DNA from: Flavobacterium sp. ZT3R18
GTDB lineage: Bacteria > Bacteroidota > Bacteroidia > Flavobacteriales > Flavobacteriaceae
DNA: 64,000 nt
NCBI RefSeq assembly: GCF_007097385.1
Contig: NZ_VJZS01000019.1
Span: 34,798-98,797, forward strand
Direction: 5' to 3'
A model generated the notes under the pieces. It was not told the DNA's origin. It saw only the letters and a list, made by a program, of their open reading frames with translations, and did not search any database. This document shows positions 34,772 through 42,823 of the stretch, piece after piece (positions within the stretch are counted from its first letter, which is position 1; every line of letters starts with the position of its first letter). Both the position numbers and the translations under genes were made by a program.

Positions 34772-36544
34772 ATGGAAATATATAAAAGCAATAGCAAAAA
34801 CTATTCAGAGGAGTTAAAGGCAATCAATACAAAATACAATAGCATTAGTTTTCTTAGGTTCATTAGTATTTTACTTTTTTTAGGAAGCTTATTTTACTAC
34901 ATAAAAACTAGCGAATCAGTATTTGTCGTAATGGCAATTATACTATTCGCTAGTTTTCTTTTTTTAATGCGAATCCATTCTAAACTGTCGTTTCAGAAAA
35001 AGATAAAAAGCGCATTGGTTGATATCAATAATAATGAAATAACTTATTTAGAGCGAAAATCAATTCCTTTTGAAAATGGAGTCGAATTCAATGATTTTCA
35101 TCATCCGTACGCCTATGACTTGGATATTTTCGGGGAACATTCCTTGTTTCAAAACCTAAATAGAACCGCCACTTTTATTGGTAAAAAGATTTTGGCCAAA
35201 CAGTTATTAACGCTTTTACCGAATGATGAAATACTAAAAAACCATCAAGCAGTACAGGAATTAAAAGAAAAATTAAATTGGCGTCAGGAGTTTTTGGCTT
35301 TCGCCAAAGTAGGGCAGGACAATGAAACGCTTTATAAAACACTGCTGCAATGGAGTGTCTTTAACAGTAAGCCTTGGTCTAAAGGAGCTGTGTTCATTTC
35401 TTATTTGTTTCCTGCACTGTTTTTAGGTTGTTTTTTAGGGTATTTAATAACCTCAAACACTGTTTTTCTCTCCTGTTTGTCGTTTTTGTTTGTTTTTAAT
35501 TTGATGATTTTAGGTAATTTCCTAAAACGAATCAAAATGGAAATTGCGCAAGCCGATAACATCAATGTAATTATCAGTCAATACAGTTTATTGGTTCAAA
35601 AAATAGAAAATGAAACTTTCCAGTCCGAAAAACTAATCGCTTTACAGCAAAAACTACACTTTCAAAATCATAAAGCAAGTTTACATCTTCAGCAATTGGC
35701 CGAGTTGTTTTCTAAGATGGACAGTATCGGTAATTTTGTGACGGGCTTATTGTTTAATGGAACTTTTCTTTTTAATCTGCATGTCTTGAAATCGCTGATT
35801 GCTTGGAAAAAACAACATGCCATTGTATTAGAAGAATGGTTGGATGTGATTGGCGAATTCGAAATGCTCAACAGTTTAGCCAATTTCTCTTATAACAACC
35901 CAGATTTTGTATATCCAACATTGAATTCTAATTTCGAAATTGATTTCTCCAACTTAAGTCATCCTTTATTGAACCCAGCCACTAGAGTAGGGAATGAGGT
36001 TCAGTTTCAGCCACAATCATTTATGATTTTGACAGGCTCGAATATGTCTGGTAAAAGTACTTTCTTGCGTAGTTTAGGAATCAATATGGTACTTTCGGGA
36101 ATGGGTTCTCCCGTTTGCGCGACCCAGGCCAATGTGCATCCTTTGTCTGTTTTAGTCTCTATGCGACTTTCGGATTCGTTATCCGACAGTGAGTCTTATT
36201 TCTTTGCCGAAATCAAACGTTTAAAACAAATCATGGACGAATTAGAAGAAAATCCCGCCTTTGTCCTTTTGGACGAAATTCTAAGAGGTACCAACTCTGA
36301 TGATAAACGCAATGGAACGATTGAAGTGGTCAAAAAAGTAATTTGTAAAAAAGCCATTGGAGCCATCGCCACACACGACATAGAAGTTTGCTTAACCACC
36401 AATGAATACCCAAATATTCTAACCAACAAATGCTTTGAAGTCGAAATTAGCAACGATGAATTGCATTTTGATTACACTCTCCGCGACGGTATTTGCAAAA
36501 ACAAAAGTGCCACTTTCTTGATGAAAAAAATGGGAGTTATTTAG
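34772..36544 (+). CDS. Membrane-anchored MutS-like ATPase
   Basis: The 590 residues include two hydrophobic N-terminal helices (about 28-68) and two more in the middle (about 208-250). A MutS-type core and C-terminal ATPase follow: Walker A TGSNMSGKSTFLRSLG (421-436), AEIKRLKQIMDELEE, Walker B FVLLDEILRGTNSDDK and IATHD. The mismatch-reading N-terminal domain and the usual HTH dimer domain are missing. Membrane-bound MutS relatives are frequent in Bacteroidota but have no known function; a mismatch-repair role should not be assumed. The gene is single, with a promoter partly inside a tandem repeat. Confidence 0.82.
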   Translation: MEIYKSNSKNYSEELKAINTKYNSISFLRFISILLFLGSLFYYIKTSESVFVVMAIILFASFLFLMRIHSKLSFQKKIKSALVDINNNEITYLERKSIPFENGVEFNDFHHPYAYDLDIFGEHSLFQNLNRTATFIGKKILAKQLLTLLPNDEILKNHQAVQELKEKLNWRQEFLAFAKVGQDNETLYKTLLQWSVFNSKPWSKGAVFISYLFPALFLGCFLGYLITSNTVFLSCLSFLFVFNLMILGNFLKRIKMEIAQADNINVIISQYSLLVQKIENETFQSEKLIALQQKLHFQNHKASLHLQQLAELFSKMDSIGNFVTGLLFNGTFLFNLHVLKSLIAWKKQHAIVLEEWLDVIGEFEMLNSLANFSYNNPDFVYPTLNSNFEIDFSNLSHPLLNPATRVGNEVQFQPQSFMILTGSNMSGKSTFLRSLGINMVLSGMGSPVCATQANVHPLSVLVSMRLSDSLSDSESYFFAEIKRLKQIMDELEENPAFVLLDEILRGTNSDDKRNGTIEVVKKVICKKAIGAIATHDIEVCLTTNEYPNILTNKCFEVEISNDELHFDYTLRDGICKNKSATFLMKKMGVI

Positions 36545-36690
36545 GGGAGTGGTCAGTTTTTTTAGTTACAGTTAGTCTTTACAAGGAACGAAGGAATCTC
36601 ACTAGCATAGGTAAGCAACATAAATCAATTGGAATCGATATGCGATATGGATCGCTTCGTCCTTTTTTAACATCCCTACGATCCGCAAAC

Positions 36691-36794
36691 TTGTCATGCT
36701 GACGAAGGAAGCATCCCCGCAAGAAACTCCGCAGACAAAAGCATCAATCTTTGTCGATCTAGCAACGGAGATCTCTCCTTCGTCGAGATGACAA
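36691..36794. repeat. MITE-like element with terminal inverted repeats
   Basis: The ends 36691-36714 and 36771-36794 are imperfect 24-base inverted repeats. Both read TTGTCAT then GACGAAGGA from the outside. The interior has no coding capacity. The size and structure fit a miniature inverted-repeat element; a target duplication was not recognised. Confidence 0.55.
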
Positions 36795-36879
36795 TATCGG
36801 GCATAGGTATTGAGTAATATCAGACTACTTGAACGGTTATTCTATATTGCTTTTTTGATAAAAGAATTTACCTCGCAAT

Positions 36880-37006
36880 GACGTAGCTCGCGTAAGTGAT
36901 AGAAGCTAGCTACCGAAGTAGCGCGGATAGCACGACCACCGAAAGGAAAAAGGGCAATGACGACAAAGTAACTAGCCCTTTTTTCTAGCGGGGGTTACGC
37001 CCAAAT
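36880..37006 (-). repeat. Interspersed structured element, copy 2 (UUCG hairpin)
   Basis: Read on the minus strand, its core 36936-36890 matches 33600-33646 in length and arrangement, with GCTAC-TTCG-GTAGC in place of GTTAC-TTCG-GTAAC. A G-rich/C-rich outer stem (about 36945-36955 with 36974-36984) occupies the same position as in copy 1 but differs in sequence. The paired changes preserve pairing, as expected for selected structure. Confidence 0.6.
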
Positions 37007-37072
37007 GGTTTTTAATAATTTAAATACGTACACTGCTTAGCTCCCTCTCCGGTGAGGACAAAGTATGAGGAC

Positions 37073-37113
37073 AAAAAAAAACCAAAATTCTGGTTAGGAA
37101 TTTCGGTTTTTTT
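37073..37113 (-). terminator. Terminator of dnaN
   Basis: Arms 37077-37090 and 37098-37111 pair with one mismatch around a 7-base loop. On the minus strand they are followed by eight Ts. Confidence 0.7.
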
Positions 37114-37156
37114 AAATATAAAAAATGGTTTTGGTTAGTTTAGTATTTTGAGGTAA

Positions 37157-38275
37157 CTAGCTGTTTAGCATTACAGGCATCACAAGCATGGTTACGGTTT
37201 CGCCTTCTTCCAGTCCATCTATTGGAGTTAGAATTCCGGCTCTGTTGGGTAATGACATTTCGAGCATAATCATGTCCGATTGTAGGTTGTTCAACATTTC
37301 GGTTAAGAAACGAGAGTTGAAACCTATTTGCATATCGTCTCCTTGGTAATCACAAGTCAATCTTTCTTCAGCTTTGTTGGAGTAGTCGATATCTTCGGCA
37401 GAAATGTTTAATTCGGCTCCGGCAACTTTCAAACGAATTTGGTGCGTTGTTTTGTTAGAGAAAATCGCAACACGACGTACTGAACTTAAGAATTGAGAAC
37501 GATCCATCATTAATTTGTTTGGATTTTCTTTTGGGATAACCGCTTCGTAATTCGGGTATTTCCCATCGATTAAACGACACAATAAAATGTAGTTGTCAAA
37601 AGAGAAAGTTGCATTCGAATCGTTGTATTCTATTTTTACTTCAGCATCAGAGGTACCTAAGATACTTTTTAAAATGGTCAAAGGTTTTTTTGGCATAATA
37701 AACTCAGCTACTTGTGATGCTTTTACATCAGAGCGTGCGTATTTTACCAATTTGTGAGCATCTGTTGCCACAAAAATCAAACCTTCTGGAGAAAACTGGA
37801 AGAAAACCCCTGACATTACCGGACGTAAATCGTCGTTTCCTGCTGCGAAGATGGTTTTGCTTATGGCTGTTGCCAAAACATCTGCAGGGACTAGCGTTAC
37901 TGATGGTTCGTCTAAGTTTACTGATTTCGGGAATTCTTCCCCCGGAGCATATGCCAAAGCATATTTCCCTGAATTAGAACTAATTTCTATAGTGCTGTTT
38001 TCTTCAACTGTAAAAGTTAAGGGTTGTTCTGGAAAGGTTTTAAGGATTTCCAATAATAATTTTGCAGGTACTGCAACACTCCCTTTACTGGTTGAGTCGA
38101 TAGCCAATGTAGCAGACATAGTAGTCTCCAAATCGGATGCCGAAACAGTTAATTCGTTATTATCTAATTCAAATAAGAAGTTATCCAAAATAGGCAAAGT
38201 ATTGTTATTGTTGATAACGCTACCTAAAACTTGCAATTGTTTTAATAAGTACGAACTCGATACTATAAATTTCAT
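37157..38275 (-). CDS. dnaN: DNA polymerase III subunit beta (sliding clamp)
   Basis: The 372 residues show the three-domain clamp pattern. The start is MKFIVSSSYLLKQLQVLGSV with LPILDNFLFEL. The centre has RPVMSGVFFQFSPEGLIFVATDAHKLVKY, and the end is LTPIDGLEEGETVTMLVMPVMLNS. It is the processivity clamp for replication and the docking site for the Y-family polymerase encoded at 9237-10424. It stands alone, away from dnaA, as in many Bacteroidota. A -33/-7 promoter lies in front and a terminator behind it. Confidence 0.97.
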   Translation of the reverse strand: MKFIVSSSYLLKQLQVLGSVINNNNTLPILDNFLFELDNNELTVSASDLETTMSATLAIDSTSKGSVAVPAKLLLEILKTFPEQPLTFTVEENSTIEISSNSGKYALAYAPGEEFPKSVNLDEPSVTLVPADVLATAISKTIFAAGNDDLRPVMSGVFFQFSPEGLIFVATDAHKLVKYARSDVKASQVAEFIMPKKPLTILKSILGTSDAEVKIEYNDSNATFSFDNYILLCRLIDGKYPNYEAVIPKENPNKLMMDRSQFLSSVRRVAIFSNKTTHQIRLKVAGAELNISAEDIDYSNKAEERLTCDYQGDDMQIGFNSRFLTEMLNNLQSDMIMLEMSLPNRAGILTPIDGLEEGETVTMLVMPVMLNS

Positions 38276-38320
38276 CTCTATTATTTTGTTTTTAATGGTG
38301 TGCTTTTTCTGAATTAAAAT

Positions 38321-38367
38321 TTAGAATACACTTTACAAATATATTGTAAACTATTCTAGAAAACCAA
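38321..38367 (-). promoter_or_regulatory. dnaN promoter with palindrome over the -7 box
   Basis: Minus-strand -33 TTG (38367-38365) is followed after 21 bp by TATATTTG (38343-38336). The -7 box lies inside a perfect inverted repeat TTTACAA-ATATA-TTGTAAA (38332-38350). TTAGAAT- and ATTCTA-type half sites flank it at unequal distances. Confidence 0.6.
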
Positions 38368-38382
38368 CTTTTTTATTAACAT

Positions 38383-40068
38383 CTATTTACCATACTTTCT
38401 TTTTCTAAGGAATGTAAATACTATGCCAAATAGGAACAAAATTAGAATTGGAAGCCCGATAGTTAGGAACTGTGTAAAGGTATAGTTCTCATATACTTTC
38501 TCTCTGTCCAATAATGGCAAATCAAGATCCTTGCTTCGAATGTTAATAAGTCCAGTGTCATCTAGTAGGTAATTGACGCAATTCATCATAAAATCTTTGT
38601 TGTCATATAAATTACCTGAGCGTTGGTCATAACCCAATTCTACGGGTTGTCCATTTTTATCCAATTGGTTTTTTATAATGTCCCCATCCGAAATTACGAT
38701 CATTTTACTCTCATTTCCTTTGGCTAGGAATGATTTTTCCTCAAAAGGTAAAACACGGTTCTCAAACATCGAATGAAAAGAACCTTCCAGTAAAACTGCC
38801 AACGGAATATTTCCTTTATTGCCGTATTCTGCTGGAGAAGTTTGTTCGGAAACCATATTCAAGCTGATTTCTACAGGAGTACCAACTTTTTTGGAATATA
38901 GAGAAGATTGTAATAGCACCGTTTTCCTAATTCCGTTTTTCAAAGTGTCCATGGCATTGGCAAAATCAAATTTGATTCCGCCTAGATTTTTTACAATAGG
39001 GTGTTTACTTATTGGATAGACTTGCGGTGCAAATTTCCAGTTGAAATCCTGATATTGTGTGCTGCTTCCTTGCGCTCCACTTGCTAGTTTTATTGGACTT
39101 CCTTGCTCATCTTTGACCAAGTCGGGATTGATACGTACGCCATATTTGAAGAACATATCGTTTAGATTTAAGTCTTTTGGGAAAGCCAATGTTGACCCAG
39201 ATGGATTATAAAGACTGTCCATTTCGGCATTGACTTGATCGATTAACCAAAGGGTTTTTCCGCCATTGATGACGAATTGATCTAGTACCAATTTCTCTTC
39301 ATCGCTAAAAGCTTCGGTTGGCTTAGCAATAATTGCCAAATCATAATCTTGTAAATCCTTTAATGTTTTTTTTGGATTTTTGGCAACTGAATCCAACGTA
39401 AATGGTCCAATGAAATAACTTTCGCGTACTTGCATCAGGAATTTGGCAATGTGTTGTTCTTCAAGTTCTCCGTTCCCTTTTATGATGGCGACTTTCTTTT
39501 GTTTGTCTTTTGAAATTTTATTGATTCCATCCGAAATAGAATATTCAAGATGTTGTACAGAACCAATCACTTTTTGAGTGGTAGAAGCCCCCATAATGTT
39601 TTTCAACAGTGGGATATTGACTTCTTTATTGTTGTAAACGGCAATTGCCCAAGGGAAAACCATCGATTGAGACTGCTTTCCTTTGTCGTCAACAGTAATG
39701 TTTATTGGTGTAAGCCCTTTTTGATACAGCTCTTTAATTTTATCCATACTCTCGTCTTTGTTTTCCAATGGATCTACAAATTCGATGATAATGTTAGAAT
39801 TATACGCTTGAAATTCTTCCAGAAGTTGTTTGGATTCTTGTTGCAATCGCTTGAATTCTGCTGGTAATTCTCCTTGCAAATACACTTTTATGGACAAAGG
39901 ATGCTGCACGTCTTTAAGAATCTTTAAAGTAGTAGGGGATAGGGTATAGCGATGGTCTTGGGTTAAATCAAAACGATGAAAAAAGAAATTGCTAATGATG
40001 TTTAGGAGTAAAACTGCTGCAACAGTAATCAATAATGATTTGGCGTTTTTTATATGGAATGCTCTCAT
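38383..40068 (-). CDS. gldG: Gliding motility ABC transporter auxiliary protein GldG
   Basis: The 561 residues have an N-terminal membrane helix (SLLITVAAVLLLNIISNFFF), then HRFDLTQDHRYTLSPTTLKIL and a large extracytoplasmic domain. A C-terminal helix (FLTIGLPILILFLFGIVFTF) precedes KRKYGK. With GldF and the ATPase GldA (not in this window) it forms an ABC transporter tied to flavobacterial gliding; the substrate is unknown. Its ATG overlaps the gldF stop by one base (TAATG on the minus strand), showing translational coupling. Confidence 0.93.
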   Translation of the reverse strand: MRAFHIKNAKSLLITVAAVLLLNIISNFFFHRFDLTQDHRYTLSPTTLKILKDVQHPLSIKVYLQGELPAEFKRLQQESKQLLEEFQAYNSNIIIEFVDPLENKDESMDKIKELYQKGLTPINITVDDKGKQSQSMVFPWAIAVYNNKEVNIPLLKNIMGASTTQKVIGSVQHLEYSISDGINKISKDKQKKVAIIKGNGELEEQHIAKFLMQVRESYFIGPFTLDSVAKNPKKTLKDLQDYDLAIIAKPTEAFSDEEKLVLDQFVINGGKTLWLIDQVNAEMDSLYNPSGSTLAFPKDLNLNDMFFKYGVRINPDLVKDEQGSPIKLASGAQGSSTQYQDFNWKFAPQVYPISKHPIVKNLGGIKFDFANAMDTLKNGIRKTVLLQSSLYSKKVGTPVEISLNMVSEQTSPAEYGNKGNIPLAVLLEGSFHSMFENRVLPFEEKSFLAKGNESKMIVISDGDIIKNQLDKNGQPVELGYDQRSGNLYDNKDFMMNCVNYLLDDTGLINIRSKDLDLPLLDREKVYENYTFTQFLTIGLPILILFLFGIVFTFLRKRKYGK

Positions 40069-40793
40069 TACGATTTAATAGATTTTAAATTAAAGACTGT
40101 GAAAGAAAGGAACAAAACGGCAACACTAATAAAATAGATTACATCTCGTGTGTCTATAACGCCTCGACTCATACTTTTGTAATGATCTTGCATTCCGAAA
40201 TAAGAAATAAAAGAAGAGAAGCTAGGCAAAATAGTTGCCAATCCTTGAAATCCAAAATAGAAAAAGAAGCACAGAAAAACAGCAATGATGAACGAAACAA
40301 TCTGATTTTCGGAAATCGAAGAAGTAAAAATACCAATAGCAGAATAAGCAGCAATTAAGAACAACAGTCCGAAATAGGATCCTAAAGTACTTCCTAAATC
40401 GAGATTTCCTTCGGGTGAACCCAAATTCCAAATCACTTCTACATAAATAAAAGTCGGGATGATAGCCATTACGATTAATAGAAAAGCGCCCAAGAATTTT
40501 CCGTTTACAATTTCCCAAAGACTAATGGGTTTTGTGAGCAATAATTCGAGTGTGCCTTGTTTTTTCTCATCCGAAAAACTACGCATGGTTACTGCAGGAA
40601 TCAGGAAGATTAATATCCAAGGAGCCAAGGTAAAAAACGGCGTTAAATCGGCAAAACCAGTGTTCAAAATGTTATATTCTCCTTCAAAAACCCAAAGGAA
40701 TAAGCCATTTCCAATTAAGAAAAGGGCAATTACCAAATATCCGATTGGAGAACCAAAAAAGGATTTTATTTCTCGTAATACGATTGACTTCAT
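40068..40793 (-). CDS. gldF: Gliding motility ABC transporter permease GldF
   Basis: The 241-residue protein has about six membrane helices. The start is MKSIVLREIKSFFGSPIGYL and the motif ...FSDEKKQGTLELLLTKPISLWEIV is characteristic of ABC-2 type permeases. It is the permease partner of GldG and the first gene of the gldFG pair. Gliding also requires T9SS; a T9SS cargo protein is encoded at 56535-63431. Confidence 0.93.
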   Translation of the reverse strand: MKSIVLREIKSFFGSPIGYLVIALFLIGNGLFLWVFEGEYNILNTGFADLTPFFTLAPWILIFLIPAVTMRSFSDEKKQGTLELLLTKPISLWEIVNGKFLGAFLLIVMAIIPTFIYVEVIWNLGSPEGNLDLGSTLGSYFGLLFLIAAYSAIGIFTSSISENQIVSFIIAVFLCFFFYFGFQGLATILPSFSSFISYFGMQDHYKSMSRGVIDTRDVIYFISVAVLFLSFTVFNLKSIKS

Positions 40794-40866
40794 TAGTTAT
40801 TTATTTTTTTGTTTAAAAGTTTAAAGGATTCGTTGTTAAAAGGATCTATTTTGATACTAAAAAAAA

Positions 40867-41163
40867 TTACGCTAAAGAAACCAACTTATCTACGCTCCAA
40901 GCTTCCGGTTTTGCATTGAATAATTGTTTGGTAAATGTCCAAACGGTATTAAATAGCTCTGAGTTTCGATAATTTTCTAAATCCATTTCGGTTTCCCAAT
41001 AACTATAGGTAAAGAAAATGCTTTTGTTGTTTTTATCCTGATACAGTTCCAGGAATCGATTCCCGGGGGCATTTCGGATTTTATCTTTCATTAATTCGAA
41101 GTTTTCCAAAAAAGCAGAAATATTTTCCTCGTGAAAACTCAATTTTACTATTCGTACAAACAT
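40867..41163 (-). CDS. ABM-fold putative quinol monooxygenase
   Basis: The 98-residue ABM-fold protein reads MFVRIVKLSFHEENISAFLE at the start, with GNRFLELYQDKNNKSIFFTYSYWETEMDLENY in the middle, the typical E.w.....l..h region. The conserved late histidine is replaced (FNTVW). It probably oxidises or binds a quinol-type compound; the substrate is unknown. It lies 73 bp upstream of gldF on the same strand, so read-through into gldFG is possible. About 280 bp upstream (41164-41444) contain only AT-rich TTTAGATTTT repeats and a small TCCCGA/TCGGGA hairpin at 41344-41360. Confidence 0.75.
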   Translation of the reverse strand: MFVRIVKLSFHEENISAFLENFELMKDKIRNAPGNRFLELYQDKNNKSIFFTYSYWETEMDLENYRNSELFNTVWTFTKQLFNAKPEAWSVDKLVSLA

Positions 41164-41444
41164 TTGATTGCTGATTTTAGATTTTAGAATTCTGATTTTA
41201 GATTTTTGATGTTACTAACGATATATTCTCTTGGTTTTTATTTAAGGAAATATAGTTTTGTTTTAAAATTTCATTATTCATTTTTATAGTTTCTTTCATC
41301 TGCTAAGTTTTATTTTGTTGATAACCGATATTCTAGAATTTACTCCCGAATCTATCGGGACTAAAATCTATATTCTATGTTCTTTTCTCTCTTCTCTTTT
41401 CCTAAATCTTAAATCAAAAATCGTTAATCTACAATCAAAAATCT

Positions 41445-42275
41445 TTAATTTTTAAACCGTATTGAAACCACATCTCTATAGTTAAGTCCTAATAAAGTAC
41501 TAGCCGAACCTACAGTTAAAGGATTACTTCTAAAAATGGCAATTTCAAGAAAACCGGCTTCGTTGAAAATAGCCAATTTTTCGCCTTCGTAATACTTTAT
41601 AGGATATTTGTCAGAACTGGCGATGGCTGAATAATAGGGCAAAATAGTTTTTATGAGCTTATTTTTGAATACAATTTCAAAGGACCTTCCTTTGACACAT
41701 TCTAAAAATTGTTTTTTTGAAATATTGGTAACCACATTTCCAAAATGGTCAATATAAATCACATTCCCTTTTAATAGATTTCCATCATCCGAAAGCGAAA
41801 CTTGTAAATCGGTTACTTGTTTCAAAATATTGATTTCTTTACCTATTACATTAAGGACACCGCCTTTTGCAATATGGCAAGCTACTTTTACAAAAACATC
41901 CAAGTCGGAAGCATCGCTATGGAGCCGGTCATGGATGGTTATTGCGACTATTTTTTGCGGAATAATCTTTTGCGTAAGCATACTCAAAATGCCATTATCG
42001 GCGGCAATAAAGAAATGATCGTTCCATTGCATGGCAATATGTTGGTTTTCTTTATTGGATTCTAAATCAACTCCTATAATATGAACAGTTCCTTTTGGAA
42101 AACTTGCATAAGAGGCCGAAATAATGTAACTTGCTTCTGCTGTGTTGAATGGGTCAATGTCGTGTGAAATATCAACAATAGATGCCTCAGAATACTCCGA
42201 TAATAGTTTCCCTTTCAAGGCACCTACAAAGTGGTCTTTCAAGCCGTAATCGGTGGTGAGGGTAATTATTGACAT
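41445..42275 (-). CDS. S-adenosyl-L-methionine hydroxide adenosyltransferase family protein
   Basis: The 276 residues have the DUF62 signature: MSIITLTTDYGLKDHFVGALKG, IVDISHDIDPFNTAEASYII, a central FFIAADNGILS and a C-terminal domain VIYIDHFGNVVTNI. The family hydrolyses SAM to adenosine and methionine; fluorinase and chlorinase relatives use halides. No extra loop typical of fluorinase was noted, so the hydroxide enzyme is most likely. It is transcribed away from the small secreted protein and phoH. Confidence 0.9.
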   Translation of the reverse strand: MSIITLTTDYGLKDHFVGALKGKLLSEYSEASIVDISHDIDPFNTAEASYIISASYASFPKGTVHIIGVDLESNKENQHIAMQWNDHFFIAADNGILSMLTQKIIPQKIVAITIHDRLHSDASDLDVFVKVACHIAKGGVLNVIGKEINILKQVTDLQVSLSDDGNLLKGNVIYIDHFGNVVTNISKKQFLECVKGRSFEIVFKNKLIKTILPYYSAIASSDKYPIKYYEGEKLAIFNEAGFLEIAIFRSNPLTVGSASTLLGLNYRDVVSIRFKN

Positions 42276-42326
42276 AAAATTGTTTATAACTATTGAGTAT
42301 TATCGCAACTGAAACTTAATTTTTAC

Positions 42327-42334
42327 TAAATTTG
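42327..42334 (+). promoter_or_regulatory. -7 promoter element of the small secreted protein gene
   Basis: TAAATTTG fits TAnnTTTG. Transcription should begin near 42341, which rules out the upstream in-frame ATG at 42332 and supports the start at 42404. No good -33 TTG was found. Confidence 0.45.
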
Positions 42335-42403
42335 AGAAATGCAAAGCTAAAGTATTTTAGCCTTAATTTGTATAGATTTTTATTTGAATTAAAAACAAAA
42401 TGT

Positions 42404-42676
42404 ATGTCAAAGTTTATTTTTATTTTATTTCTTTTCTTTTGTAGTCTGCATTCATTTAGTCAGAAGGCCTTGCCTAACCCAAAAATAAATAATGAGGATT
42501 TTTCTAACAAAGTAAATGAACTTAAAGAAGAAAACATTGAAGCTGAAAAAGTTCAAGAACCAAACAAAAAAGAGTTGTTATCAACTTGTAAAGACAATCT
42601 GTGTGATGTCTTAACCATTAAAGTTTCCGATTTACTAAATGAATCGATGTTGAAAAAATTGTTAGCCAACGTATAA
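42404..42676 (+). CDS. Small secreted protein of unknown function
   Basis: The 90 residues (MSKFIFILFLFFCSLHSFSQ) have a clear signal peptide ending at SFSQ. The mature part is short and charged, rich in Asn, Glu and Lys, with two cysteines in LLSTCKDNLCDVL that could form a disulfide. I do not recognise a family. The start follows from the -7 element at 42327. A 147-bp gap to phoH makes co-transcription uncertain. Confidence 0.6.
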   Translation: MSKFIFILFLFFCSLHSFSQKALPNPKINNEDFSNKVNELKEENIEAEKVQEPNKKELLSTCKDNLCDVLTIKVSDLLNESMLKKLLANV

Positions 42677-42823
42677 TTTTAAAACTAGAAAAGCCACGTT
42701 TCTAGAAAGATGTTTTTTAGTATTATTTACCGCATTTGAATTAAAAACTGTGGTGTAAAGGCACACAGCGTAAATATTAAAATTGATTTTTATCTAAATT
42801 AATTAACTTAAAAACTTCTTATT

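Larger units (their letters stand above)
36545..37156. other. Gene-free, repeat-rich spacer between MutS-like gene and dnaN
   Basis: No believable gene was seen in these 612 bp. The segment collects several interspersed elements: a fragment with ACAAGGAACGAAGGAATCTC (36578-36600), a 104-bp inverted-repeat element (36691-36794), the second copy of the UUCG element (36880-37006) and the dnaN terminator (37073-37113). Confidence 0.7.

Noticed and set aside
34620..34823. Minus-strand frame encoding a QWQFQWQY-rich peptide
   Set aside because: It is the translation of the ATTGNN tandem repeat and overlaps the promoter and start of the MutS-like gene; no family resemblance.
38319..38361. Fur-type box in front of dnaN
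   Set aside because: TTAGAAT and ATTCTA halves are separated by more than 20 bases with unequal spacing, unlike the 7-1-7 boxes.
42332..42403. Longer start for the small secreted protein
   Set aside because: The ATG lies inside the -7 element, and the added residues would hide the signal peptide.
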